64,000 bases of DNA from assembly GCA_016169945.1 (NCBI GenBank), contig JADLSH010000367.1:8729501-8793500 (forward strand). The letters run 5' to 3'. Source of the DNA: Trachythela sp. YZ-2020 (lineage: Eukaryota; Cnidaria; Anthozoa; Malacalcyonacea; Clavulariidae). Under the pieces are notes generated by a model. It saw nothing but the letters and a program-made list of their open reading frames with translations. It made no database searches and was not told the origin of the DNA. The position numbers were made by a program, and so were the translations under genes. Shown piece by piece: positions 43,788 to 55,800 of the stretch (position 1 is the stretch's first letter; each line of letters opens with the position of its first letter).

Positions 43788-46700
43788 TTAACGAACTAAA
43801 ATATATCCCATCGACTTAATGTTCACTCTGCCATTGTCGGCTCCACATGATGCAAGGTTCCCGCTCACTGGAAAACTCGATTCACCAAAATAGCAGATAA
43901 TTGACATCATTAGATCTTTACCTCCTATACCGAGAAATGAGTCTGGCGTCAAGCATAAGTCATCCTCATTTGCCACAATGCCAATTCGAGCAGCTGTGTA
44001 ACTGAACAAAGCATAGTAATTATTGAAGCCAACCCTGTTGCACTTGATTTGAAGCGAAGAGTTAGGAATCAATGATTTCCATTTTTCTCGTCCGACATGA
44101 TTTATGGGACGAAATACTCCATCTGCCATCAAATCGTACAGTGAATTACCTGGATACAAAATAAAGCCAATAACAGCGGAAGGTTTTAACAAAATGCAAA
44201 ACAGAAAATTTTTTCGAAGATTAGCATCTTGAAACCAGACTTCGATTTTATTGCAAAATGATCAAGCCAACTACAGTTATCGGAGTTCGTTCTTCCCTTA
44301 CAAAATATTCACATATGATCTAACACGTGAAAAGGCCTTTTATGTGCGAAACTATTCCAATTCCAAATATGAAATCTCACATGTGCTTGATATGAACCTT
44401 TACTTTGATATGTGAAAGAATCTGTGAAACTCAAATTTGATATGTGAAAATTCTGAATGAGCGTTTCATATGTGAAAATGTTTCAATTCCACACACAATG
44501 TCCTATTTGAAACAAAATGTGACATTTTCTTCAAGGTGGCCTGAATATTCATTTGTAATGACGTCACGTCGCCCTATTCTGTGTATAAGGCCTTGCGCAT
44601 ATTGTAAATAGTTGTCACATGATCATTTTTCAATAGAATCGAAATATCACAAGCTCATTCACGTCCTGATTTGACCTGTATCTTAGATTTCAACGCGCTA
44701 TCGGTTTATATTTTGTTTCATAATACCTGAATATGGTATTGTCAGGAATCCTAGACCATTGCCGACTTTCATTCCAATACATATTTCGCTAAACGAAGTA
44801 CTCCAGTAGGTTGGAAGTTTGGTTTCCACATCGTCAAAGCCAGATGTTCCACCAATAGGATTATAGCTCACTTGGTTAGACCAGTAAAGGGAACTGTATC
44901 CAAATGTTTTCTGTTGAAATAAGACACGCTACAGTCGAATAAATTCTTTATGGACACCTCGCTCATACGGACAGTTTCCTTTGTCCCGGCATCCAGGTGA
45001 CCTCTCTAATACGGACACCTTCCTAAGACGGGCACCTCTCTAATACGTACACCTCTCTAATATGGACACCTCTCTAAAAAGACACCTCTCTAATACAGAC
45101 CCCTCTCTAATATAGAGACCTCTCTAATACGAACACCTCTCCAATATGGACACCGCCCTAATACGGACACTTCTCTAATACGGACACCCCTCTGACACGA
45201 ACACCTCCCAAATACGGGCACCTCCCCAATACGGACACCTTTTTAATACGGAAACCTCTCTAATATTCAAGCTTCTCTAATGCGTAAACATCTCTATTAC
45301 GGACACCTCTCTAATATGGACACCTCTCTAATATGGACACCTCTCTAACTCGGACTCCTCACTTGACCGTCCGTTTTACGAAGGTTCAACTGTACCTGAC
45401 TTCCATCGACTTTCATCACCATTGTCCAACCACCACCTGCACAGCCTTCAAGTGACGTGATCTGACAGTAGGTCTTTGTCATTCCTGTTTCTGTCCATGT
45501 TTGAATGTTGTACACACCATTTGGTAGATCACTAATAAGGTTATATATGAAAATATGTCTAATATAACACAAATGAGTATAACAATTACGAAAGCAAAAT
45601 ATTAAGGGGAATATTTTAGGGCAAAAGTTTATCTAAAGGCCATATGTTTCACAGGGAAAGTTGTGCTGCAACTTGCAACGCAATTTCTGACAATAAGCCA
45701 GGTTAAGTAAACATACCTGGCACAGAAATGGTAAGTATGGCCTGAGTGTCACTCTGCCGATATCATCATCTATTCTTGTTCACTTATTTGTTCTTGAATT
45801 TGAAATTATTGTGGGAGTTGCAGAAAAGTTGTCCTATCCCATGTTACAGATTTTTGAGAAGATTTTAATCTTTTCTTCAATAAAATTACACTTTTAATAT
45901 GGAACACGAAAATTCTGTATTGAACAACAACTGTTTTTCACGTTAATTGATCATATTTTTCCATTCAGTATTTCATGCTTTCTTAACTAAGACATTTCCC
46001 TCCTTATCCATTTGGCCCATTCAGAAATAAATTACTTTTCAACGTTGAAGGCTGGTTTCATTTCTTTAAGATTCGCATTAATTGTCAAGGTCACTACAAA
46101 CATTTTGGCAAATATTGAAAATGAATTTAGATAGATAAGTGGAATCGTACCTTCCCAAGTTATGCAATTCTTCACAAGAAGTGAACGTTCCTAAAAATGC
46201 AAAAAGCGTTAAAATTTTAATTTTCACGCATCATCTGTATTACGATAACGATAAACTTTCATACCAGACACTTCTTCACAAAACTTTCCACTAAATTTTT
46301 CAAGACAAGTGCATTTGAATCCGTCATTATCACATGGATCTGCTAGACAACTGCCTCCATTTTTGCATACGTTTTTTGAACATATCGCTGGCTGTAATAA
46401 AATAGAAAGAATTTTTATTTTTAAATTTTAGACTAGAAATAAGTACATTAATAAGCAGTGTATAAATATGTTGTTTTAAAACTTTATGACAAATTATATT
46501 TGATTAATGCAAACATTAATTCATGCTTTTCTATTTTACTCTGTCGACTAATGCCAAACAAACGATTTAACTAATCACATTTGGAAAAATATTTCTCAAA
46601 CTCAATATTTCATGAGCAACACACAAAGGAAATCACCACCGTATAACACCCATAAATTAACTCCACTTTCGCGTTGAATTTCTCTTTAAATACTGGTTTG

Positions 46701-49700
46701 TTTGAGAAGCTATATCACACACGAGAAGGAGTTTATTATAGTGATTTAAAAACACCTTACGCCTCTACCTAATTTGCACATTGCTATTTCGCTTTTGCTT
46801 CCAAGAGACAATATGCAAATTAGGTAAAGGCGTAAATTAAGCATGCAAAAGCTGATTTTTGTTTTTAAATAAAAGTTTGCGCGACGTTTTGAAGGGCTTA
46901 CACTTAAGCAAATGTTCTGAAATTTTGAACAGCAATGCAACACCCAACAAATGTTCCACGCACTAACTCAAAATAACTTTTAAGCATTCAAATTTCGTGC
47001 GCAAGCCACGTTTTTATCTGTTGGACAAGTCACCCCCCTGGGTTTTGAAAATTTAACTTTCAGGATTTTTTCGTTTATTCTACATTATAAGTACCCAAGC
47101 AATCTATATTAATCAAAAACTTCGTACCTGGAGCCACTTCGCGAAGATGAGAGCAATTTCAAATCTGTCCAGGTTTTTTTATACACCCTGTATAGTAAAC
47201 TCCTTCTCGTGTATAATCCATAATATGATCGGAACTATCATATCGATAGTTTATCCATAGTTTATCCATAGTGTTTCCATAGTATGAAAATTGCAATTGG
47301 TATGGAATTAGTATAATTTCCATACTTATTGCCATTTTCGCACTATTTCCATAGTAAGGATCTTGAAAATATTCTGAGTGTCGATAAAGGAAGTTTTGGG
47401 TGTTATAATGGGTTAACTAGATTACTAGAATATGTTTTGAAATCCTGTCATTCTGCTCTTAAAAGAAAATTGTTCGATGTTTAACCCACCTTTTTTGCTG
47501 CAACTGGCATATATATTTTCCAAGAACTCTCGGTGTTTACATAATTTTCTAGTTGAGAGCAGCTTTCAACTTTCTTCAAAGTTTCACAGTTCATAGTCTG
47601 ATTTTTGGTTGAGTGATATTTAAATCCGACGCATGCCTCAACACGTACACACCGCTGACTACATTCGACCATAGAACTGGCACAGTGACCGGATAGAGTA
47701 CTGGTTGTAAAGCAGTTTCCTATAACGATCACAATTTTTGGCACAAAATTGTGAAAATATAACGTGACAGTTAGTCTGAGTATCTGGTGTGACTACTGTT
47801 TTTTTACAAGGAATTGCATTATTTTACGTGGAATAAGATGCGCAAGTCTATTTTGTGGTTTCGGAACGTATTCCATCAAAAAGTTTTAAAATTCGTTTGT
47901 GAACAACATGTACACTTTCAAATAATCTAAACCAACTAAAAAAGGAATGAATTATCTTAAGACTTAAATGAGGATATATAATACATTACCACAGGACATC
48001 CCGATCTATTGACCAGTTTACCCGACAGATGATCCTCACTAGTGCAGGCAGTTCGGAAATAATGCACTTATGTTTAATGTATTCAGTTGCAATACGGAGT
48101 TTATATACATAACCAGTGTTTCTGAGAATAGTGTCATATAATATTTAATAGATAGGCTGGGAAAATACCTACCTAATATGAACACGATAGGTGATTGGTT
48201 TTCTGACACAAAGGTGTCGTTTTTAGAAAGATCATTTCTAGAGCATAGTTTATTATTTGTCGTTTATTGCCATAATAAACAATCATAAAGTCTGTTAATA
48301 TAAGTACGGGGCGACCTAAAAGGCTACAAAATTGAGACTGCGAGAATAGTGTTGCAAACTAAAGGGCGTGGTCACTCGAAGTGATCATTGAAAATAACCC
48401 ATTTCAGACGTTGGAATGCTGATCAACTACACAAACATGCAAGCTAGCGTCGTATTTAAAAACAATGTTCTTTTATCGACAGGACTTCCGCGCTTAGAGT
48501 CGTTCAGCATGCAGCTATTCAGAAGACCTCCTCGAATTGGACGCAGTTTTTATAAAGAACAAAGCAATTTCATTGTTCTGAATACAAAAACCATTTTAAA
48601 TGGAGCCAATAAAAATCACTGTTCCGAAAAGCTGCGTATATTATCTGTTGGCTTATCGGCATGCCATTTTACTAGACTTAGAACGCAAATGACTTCACTC
48701 ATTTTCAGCCGTGGTTATATGTATAGTTGGTTGCAAATAATACATCGCACACATAAATTTTTTCAGTCAGAAAAAATACTGCCAATCGTTTAAAATTCAC
48801 TTTCAAGTGGCGAAACGATTTATCCATGAAACAGTCTGGAATATGGTAGACAGCCGGCCAGCCTCGAAAAAAGTGACTGTCGATGGCATTTTTTGTTACA
48901 AGCAGGAAACCACACTAAATGTCATCGGAGTGTGTTCACTTTGACCGTGAAAGTGGTTGCCTTCCGTAATTTTTCTATTTATGTACCGAAATTGGAAGGT
49001 TTTTATAACGACATTTCGATAGATGGGAATCCATTTAAAAGCAATTTTCGATATCATGGATTTATTGTAATTGGTTCACTACCTAATTAACATGTGCAAA
49101 TTTCTCCTTTTCTTAATTGTCATAACTCAAAGTGACATGCTAATGAGAAAATGGTATTACTATTACACTTGTTAAAATACCTGTATGGAGGCGAGTTTCA
49201 AAATAAGGATGGATTTATTAGGACGAGTGGTTACCCGAAGGCTTAAATTCGTAAATTATTGCGTTTAATTTCGAATATTTACCGATTTTGAAGGTCTATA
49301 TATTGTAGTAAAACTACGTGTTTGCGCCAACATGCTGTTTTTCAACCGTTTACATGCCAAAACTCGACTGGCTCAACAGAAATATATTGTGTTACACGGG
49401 TGGCAACCGGGCGTGTAATACTGATTCGTATGTAATCTAAACATATGTGATTGTTGCCTGTCTGTAACACAACAAAAACATATTGTTGTGGCTTTTTTTT
49501 GAAAGGTCGTGTTTTGATGTATTTGCGCCATGTTTCTTATTAGCATATCATTTTGAATTATACGAAAGAAGATTACCCGAGCTTTACAAATGTTAATTAG
49601 ATAGTCAGCCAATTAGAATAGAACACTAATATAAAATACAGCATTCGACAAAAATCCCATCCTTCGAAATGTTTTAGAAAAAACCTTCAAATTTTAGCAC

Positions 49701-50449
49701 ATAAATAAAAAATTACGGTTGGCAACCACACTTACCCTCAAAGTAAACACTATCCTAAGACATTTTGCGTAGTTTCAAGCTTGTAACAAAAAATGCCATC
49801 GACAGTGTTTTCTAGACACTTTTTTCAAGCTTGGCAGGCCGTCTATGGGGTGTATCACTCAGAAAGTGCGCGAGATGTTTGAGATTTTTCGGGATAGTTT
49901 CTAGATTTTTATCTTTAAAGATTTTGGGGAATTTCATAGGGTTCCTTTTAGGTGTACGAAAGTTTCTGGAGTGATACGCCTCTTGGTCTAGAAAGATTGA
50001 AAATGAAATTAATTTAATTTAATTTAATTTACTGCAACTTCAGTTTTCAAAAAAATATAACAGCATAAGCCAAAAGGAAGTGTTTCCGTTTCAAATTTAA
50101 AAATAGCTGGGTTTTGCTACCATCGCTTTTGCACAAATTTAGGTAAATTCCTGACGGTATACAGGGTCGTACAATCCTAAAAATTATTCTAGCCTGAAAA
50201 TTATATAATCATACTTCGATCAATAGAAACACATGCATGTTAAGATTGTTAATTTCCAATTTAATCTACGATGGATGCAAAGTTTGCAAACCCTTAATTC
50301 CTACCTTTAATTTGTCTATACAGTCCTTGCCTGCAAGTGTTTTCAGCTTGGGAAGCAGCAAACCAAAATAAGCTCCAAAGCAATACCACTTTTTGCGGAA
50401 AGAGTTTAGTTAAACCATATTCATTGTGAAGAAGTTTAATGACAGCCAT
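43788..50449 (-). CDS. Gene B: secreted PAN/EGF/fibrinogen-like protein (skeletal organic matrix protein 5-like)
   Basis: Seven exons, transcribed right to left: 50449-50305, 47719-47490, 46391-46265, 46190-46151, 45531-45396, 44910-44727, 44149-43788. They total 1224 nt (407 aa plus stop) with every phase consistent. Residues 1-48 hold a signal peptide (LFPQKVVLLWSLFWFAASQA). 50-125 is PAN/apple-like (CASSMVECSQRC, CVGFKYHS, NCETLKKVESC). 126-167 is EGF-like (CKNGGSC...CTCLEKFSGKFC). The 40-nt exon gives GTFTSCEELHNLG. 182-407 is the fibrinogen-related region (DLPNGVYNI, GGGWTMVMKVDGSQ, YWSNQ, DVETKLPTYW, CIGMKV, SLYDLMADG, CGADNG, MGYILVR). Convergent with gene A and in tandem with gene C. 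An intron splits the C-terminal domain after IPYS in phase 1, where A has none and C's intron lies elsewhere. Two more in-frame ATGs lie upstream of the chosen one, before the same signal core. Confidence 0.92.
44290..44500. repeat. Scattered 'ATATGTGAAA' motif cluster in the gene B C-terminal intron
   Basis: Several spaced copies of tatgtgaaa or close variants (near 44350, 44410, 44440, 44472) in both orientations. This intron has no counterpart in gene A. Confidence 0.5.
44945..45362. repeat. 17-bp minisatellite in gene B intron 5
   Basis: About 24 imperfect copies of CACCTCTCTAATACGGA, most regular between 45010 and 45360. It ends about 35 bases from the donor site of the 45396-45531 exon. 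Confidence 0.93.
46700..47220. mobile_element. Foldback element copy in gene B intron 2, with inner insertions
   Basis: The left segment ACACGAGAAGGAGTTTATTA (46719-46738) is inverted at AGTAAACTCCTTCTCGTGT (47192-47211). A CAGGGTG-type end (TTTTTTATACACCCTG, 47174-47189) lies inside. The flanking 46580-46700 sequence matches 58030-58200 in inverted orientation, showing a shared repeat family. Confidence 0.6.
48847..49857. mobile_element. 1-kb element with ~310-bp inverted repeats in gene B intron 1
   Basis: The left arm (48847-49155) contains GTCGATGGCATTTTTTGTTA, and the right arm (49528-49857) contains its exact complement; they also share ATGCTAAT-AGAAA and GTGGTTGCC segments. The roughly 370-base middle has no recognisable coding sequence. 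Confidence 0.75.
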
Positions 50450-51000
50450 ATTTAACCTCTTGCATGCAAGAATCATCGGGTACTGAATGAAAGCGCAGTT
50501 GATCAATTCATTTAGACTTGTTAGGCTAATGGAAAGCTAACACCCTGTCTAAAGCAATATCTGCTTTCAATTTGGGCAATGTATATGTCTAATATCAATG
50601 TCTATTATCGACATATTTCACACTTTATTAAACTTACAAAGTGCAGTCTACATGCACTGTCGTTTTCCTAATAATTATATAAGTACTAATAATTTTAAAT
50701 ATTGGCGATTTACACCTATATTAGAATAGAATTGCTTTTTATACAGGTTTCTATATTAAGGTAGCAAGATACTCAAGAGATAGATATAATGTGCAAGAGA
50801 AAGATATTATTCCATGCTAAAGCTATAGGCATAGGCACAGGCTACTGTGTCACAACACGGGGAGGGGGCAGGAGGGGGGTTGGCACAGTGTTAAGTGCAT
50901 GTTCATTTCACTCCTTACATCATGTGAGAAAGTGCTTGCAGTTTGATTCAACGAAAATTATATAATCATACTTCATAATTATATAATCTACCTGAAAATA
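50450..51000. other. Spacer upstream of gene B
   Basis: AT-rich, with a G-rich stretch at 50860-50882. The gene B promoter is presumably here, but no element is clear. Confidence 0.35.
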
Positions 51001-51720
51001 TTTGCAAAAAAATAACAGCAGGAATTGCTGCTCTCCGTCGTGTCAAACCTTTTGTTGATAAAGGTACACTTATTTGTATATATATCGCTATTGTTCGCCC
51101 ACACTTCGATTATTGTTGTGAAGTATGGGATGTGGTTGGCGAAACACAATCTAAGCAGAATAGAGCTGCTCGAATCATCATGAACATGAGCAACGATGTA
51201 GATCATTCTGTAGCATTACATGCCTTGGACTGGGAGTCACTGAAAATGATAAGAAAAAAGGCAAAAGCAAAAATGATGTATAAAATCTTAAATAAAATGG
51301 GTCCTGAGTCACTCGCTGACCTATTTACTTATAAAAGTCAAGTGACAAACTACCACAACCGTGCACAAATAATATGAAGAATAGTTTTATGTATGACGGT
51401 GCTCATCTCTGGAACTCTCTTCCAAACGAGTTTAGAGAGAGTGAATCCTTACGAGTTTTCAAAGGAAAATTGCTACTCACACTTTTCAATCGTAAAACAA
51501 CATTATTATAACTTTGTAAATAGATTACTTGTAAATTATTCTATTAACTATTATATTAGTGACACTATTGATAACATTCTATATTGATATACTCCTTATT
51601 TTGTAAATAACTTAAAATATTTATGTAATTCTCTTTAACACGCCCCCTGTGGAAATCAGCTTCGGTTGACAGGGCTAGCGTGTATAAATAAAGTTCTTCT
51701 ATCTATCTATCTATCTATCT
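51001..51720 (+). pseudogene. 5'-truncated LINE: RT-ORF C-terminus, UTR, (TCTA)n tail
   Basis: Translation shows YIAIVRPHFDYCCEVWD, QNRAARIIMNMSNDVDHS, LHALDWESL and AKAKMMYKILNKMGP, then after a frame break at about 51365 NSFMYDGAHLWNSLPNEF and SESLRVFKGKLL. This is the thumb and C-terminal part of a CR1/L2/jockey-like reverse transcriptase. The 3' UTR ends in aataaagttcttc and a (TCTA)n tail at 51697-51720. Confidence 0.85.
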
Positions 51721-52812
51721 ACGAAACACTGCAGCCGCGGGTAGTTTTCATCCAAACACCGCGTAGTTTTTCTCCGGGTACTCCGGTTTTCTCCTGTCGT
51801 AATATAGATCTACAGTGCGCAAAACTATTTAGAACTGATAGAGCTATGCGGTATAAATAATGCTAGATTATTGTAGTTTAAAGAAAGTCTTAAATCTAAA
51901 GCAATAATATTTCAGAGCGTTCGGCATTGCACATTTATTAGTGAATATTTCATTTGTACATTCAAAACTACACAATACGCGTTCGTTATGTATAATTTTA
52001 CCAGAAAGTCCACATGACTTTCATTGAATATGGTTATAGACTGTAAATCTTGTATTTAGCCTTCTGGGAGGAGCTTATTTAGTACAGGCACGTTTGAGGG
52101 GCCTTATATATTGGATTGGGCGTAATTAATAAAGAAGTGGCCATTTTGGCAGGGGGCTAAATAGAATATTTACGGTTTATACATAGGTGCACGATTTGAA
52201 AATTTCAACAATTTTTTCGTACTCGGTTATTGTGCATCTTGTGCTGTTTTACATGCATGCATGTGCTTACAGAATATGTCTTGCGTAGGCGTAGTAGGGC
52301 TATGTATAGTTTGTTTTGGCTATTGGTGCAGTCCTTACTACAAATTGTGACATTTTATAACTATGTTACAATAAAGAACGTTTCTGTTTCTTTGTATAGT
52401 ATAATTCCCCTATATAACCCTATCTTTTTCTTGTGCACTGCCTTTGAAGTTTTTCCATCACTTACATGTGCATGTGATGTCCGATAACTCATTAAACAAC
52501 TAATAAATCCATACAGATGTAAAGATGAACAATATTCGTATAACTGTAGTCTCCTATGGCTGTTCTCTCACTGTCTCACAGCTCATTTGATTAGGTCATC
52601 TTCCTTTTTGTAACTTATAATGATCTCAGCACGATTTTAAATATAGGCTAGCTAGGTTTGACATTTGACAATGGAGTCGAAGTTTGTGTATTGTTATAAA
52701 CAACTAGTGCATATCTTCAGGTGACAAGATGGTACTATTCGAAGTAGTTTTTTCTTATATTTCTTGAATTGTCTGCTGTTAAAGGACTTTGAAACAGCAG
52801 ACAACAAACATT
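51721..52812. other. Spacer downstream of gene C
   Basis: A SINE body fragment (TTTTTCTCCGGGTACTCCGG) lies at 51767-51786 just after the LINE tail. The rest is AT-rich without a supported gene. Confidence 0.4.
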
Positions 52813-55800
52813 TTAACGAACTAATATATACCCCATCGACTTAATATTCACCCTGCCGTTGTCAGCTCCACATGATGCGAGATTACCGCTCACTGGAAAG
52901 GTTGATTCGCCAGCGTAACATGGACTCGATATGTAATGTCTTCCTCCCAAACCAAGGAATGAGTCCGATTTGCCACAATCATCCTTTTAAAATAGATTAG
53001 AACTTAGATTGGATTAGATTAAACTCCCGCTAATCCAAAATATGATTTTTGGTATGTGTCATATTTGGATCATTCTGAGAAGAAATGTAATATATCTTTA
53101 GAGTAAAAAACCTCATCTTGATCAACGTTTTCACTGTAGAAGTTGCCGGATATGATGTCATTAGATGAATTGGAAATTGATTTTGTTTTGTTTGTGGTGC
53201 TAAAATTCATCTAAAGTCGGGCGCACACGCTACGATTTAGTCGGCCGATGTACGGTTTCAGTGCATAGTACCAAAGCCGGCGAGAGGGGGGAGTGCAGAA
53301 GGAGGAAATACCCGGGCCCGGGCCGTTCAAAGGGGCCCGGAAAAGTTGGGTAAAGATGATCGCGCCACTTCCCAAACTTTTACGCGCGCTTACTCGTTGA
53401 ATATACTTCATATTTCTGGAATAAATGGTGTAACAGAATCCATATCGTGTTAGCTAAGCGCGTAAGGAGTATTTTAAAGACTGCATTATTCTAACGTTTT
53501 TGTCCTACGATAACACGCGCCCGAACTATTCCCAGAAATTCCCAGGTGATAGTGGAGCCAGAACACTGCACTGCGTTCACATCGCTAGCTGGCGAACGTT
53601 CACTGGGGGCGGAGAAACTAAAGCGGGTGCGAGACTGAAGGGGGCCCACTCTGGCGCACTAGCCTTAACTCGTGGCGAGAGAATGCGAGTTTAGGCAAGT
53701 TAAGGCGATTTTGGAGAAACTCAGCCAATATTTTTTTCGATTTGAGGCAACGAGAAATGCGGTCAATTTCTAGTTTCGATTTCCCAAACTATTTTCAGAG
53801 TTTTAAACAGTTTAAGCACTGCATAATGAGACTGCCTGTGGCCATATTGGAATAACGTTATTATAGTTGTTCAGTGGAAAATTTAAGAAGAATGAGAGGC
53901 CACTGATGACCAGACAATATATTTCTTCTTCGACTACTAACCAGAAACTGTAATAACCTTTTCTAACATGCCAGCAACACGACGGTAGATCTGATCACAG
54001 CAATATGGCCGCCATTGGCGTCATTCATATGCATAGCAGATGCACTATCCAGTGCTAGTTTTGAGATCAGCCGACAAAGCGGGGAGCATGGGTCGCAGAT
54101 GTGGTTAGCGCGCTTTCCCTTACGCTGAGCTGGGTCAAGGATTGGGTATTATTATTTAGATGGGCAACAGTTACACTGTTCTGACTTGATGTGCTTGAAA
54201 AACGCATGTAAATAGAGTTGCGGTTGCATGGTTATACCCTCCGTTTTGAGTATTTTTCCGTGCTCTCCGGTTTTCCCCCAAAACTAACCCTTCCACCTTA
54301 GCTGTCCCCTTCCCCGTGGTCAGGCATGGATCGTATAGCTAGAGATGCCCTAGTAAGCCTTCGACATGATCATGTTTGACCTGCGCCTTCGCAATAGACT
54401 CTTTCGATAATTACGTCATTTGGCCTGGGAGCCTCACTCCCACGAACAGTGGGCCAATCACGTTTCGTCTTGATGCACGAAAGCGAGGATCCCAGGCCAA
54501 ATAGGCGGATGTGACGTAATTATCGAAAGAGTCTATTGAGATCTCAGCTGAAAGAAACGATGATTGGCATCCCGGTCCTACCTGTTCATCGCCAATAATG
54601 CCAATGCGAACAACAATGTTATCAAGATCAGCATCATATATATTGAAACCTTCCTTGTTGCATCCTGGTTGTAGAGATGAATTGGCGATCAATGATTTCC
54701 ATTTTTGCCGACCAACATTGGTGGCACGAAAGCTTCCGTCAGCGATCAAACTGTGCAATGATTCACCAGCGTGAGGTATCGTCATGAACCGCAGGTCATT
54801 GCCGACTTTCATTCCAATGCATATTTTCTTAAATGAAGTACTCCAGTAGGTAGCCAGTTTGGTTTCAACATCATCAAAGCCAGACCATCCACGAAGGGGA
54901 GCATAACTTAGTTTGTTAGACCAGTACGACGAATTGTAGTCAAATGTAGTCTATTGAATTGAAAGAAATCCTATAGTAAATTTTATTGCCACAATGGGGT
55001 GTATCTATTTTTTATCAGTTTGATAGGCCAAATCGAAAATTTTTCTAATCTGTCTCTTCACGAAATTAATTTCAACAAAAATTATCACTTATTCAATACT
55101 CCCAGGCTAAACATTTTAGAAAGCATACTGTAATAGACATAAATATAAATATAATGTACAGCAGTGTTCTCATTTTCATATGGTCAAATTAAAAGCGTTT
55201 TTTTAAGAGTGACATATTCATCTGAATGATGCTTTGAATAGGGATGTTAGTGTTTTCATGCACCTTGGTTTAAATAAATAGGCGCTATTCCCGAAGAAAT
55301 TACATTCACGACCAGTCCAGCTTAGAGTCATCGACCGTGAAGGCGTGAAACGCAAAGGTTGCTCTTGATAAACTATTACAATCAAACGGAAAACAGATGG
55401 GAGTCATTACCATCAGCAATCGTCATGGTCAAAGGCGTCGACTGGAAACATGGCAAAAAGATGTGATCATACTTTGAATAGTTCTAACTGATAAGGTAGC
55501 TGTAACATAGCGTTAATATCGTCCCTCGAGAATATAAGGGATCGGTCATTAATTACAGGGGAGGAGTTCTGGTGGAAAAAAGGGGGGGGGTGTGGTCAGA
55601 TATTTTCCTGCAAGGAAAAAGGGGGGACAAAACATTTTGTGCAAGTGGTATTTGCCTACAAGTTTGTGCAAGTGGTATTTGCACAAAATTTTGTGCAAGT
55701 GGTATTTGCAAGTGGTAAATATTTTCATGAGGTGAAAGACGGAATTTTCCATTTCACGAGGCGATAGCCGAGTGGAATGGGAAGTTCCATCTTTCACCGA

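Noticed and set aside
48416..48793. 125-codon + strand open frame inside gene B intron 1
   Set aside because: No recognised motif or signal peptide. It is antisense in an intron beside an inverted-repeat element.
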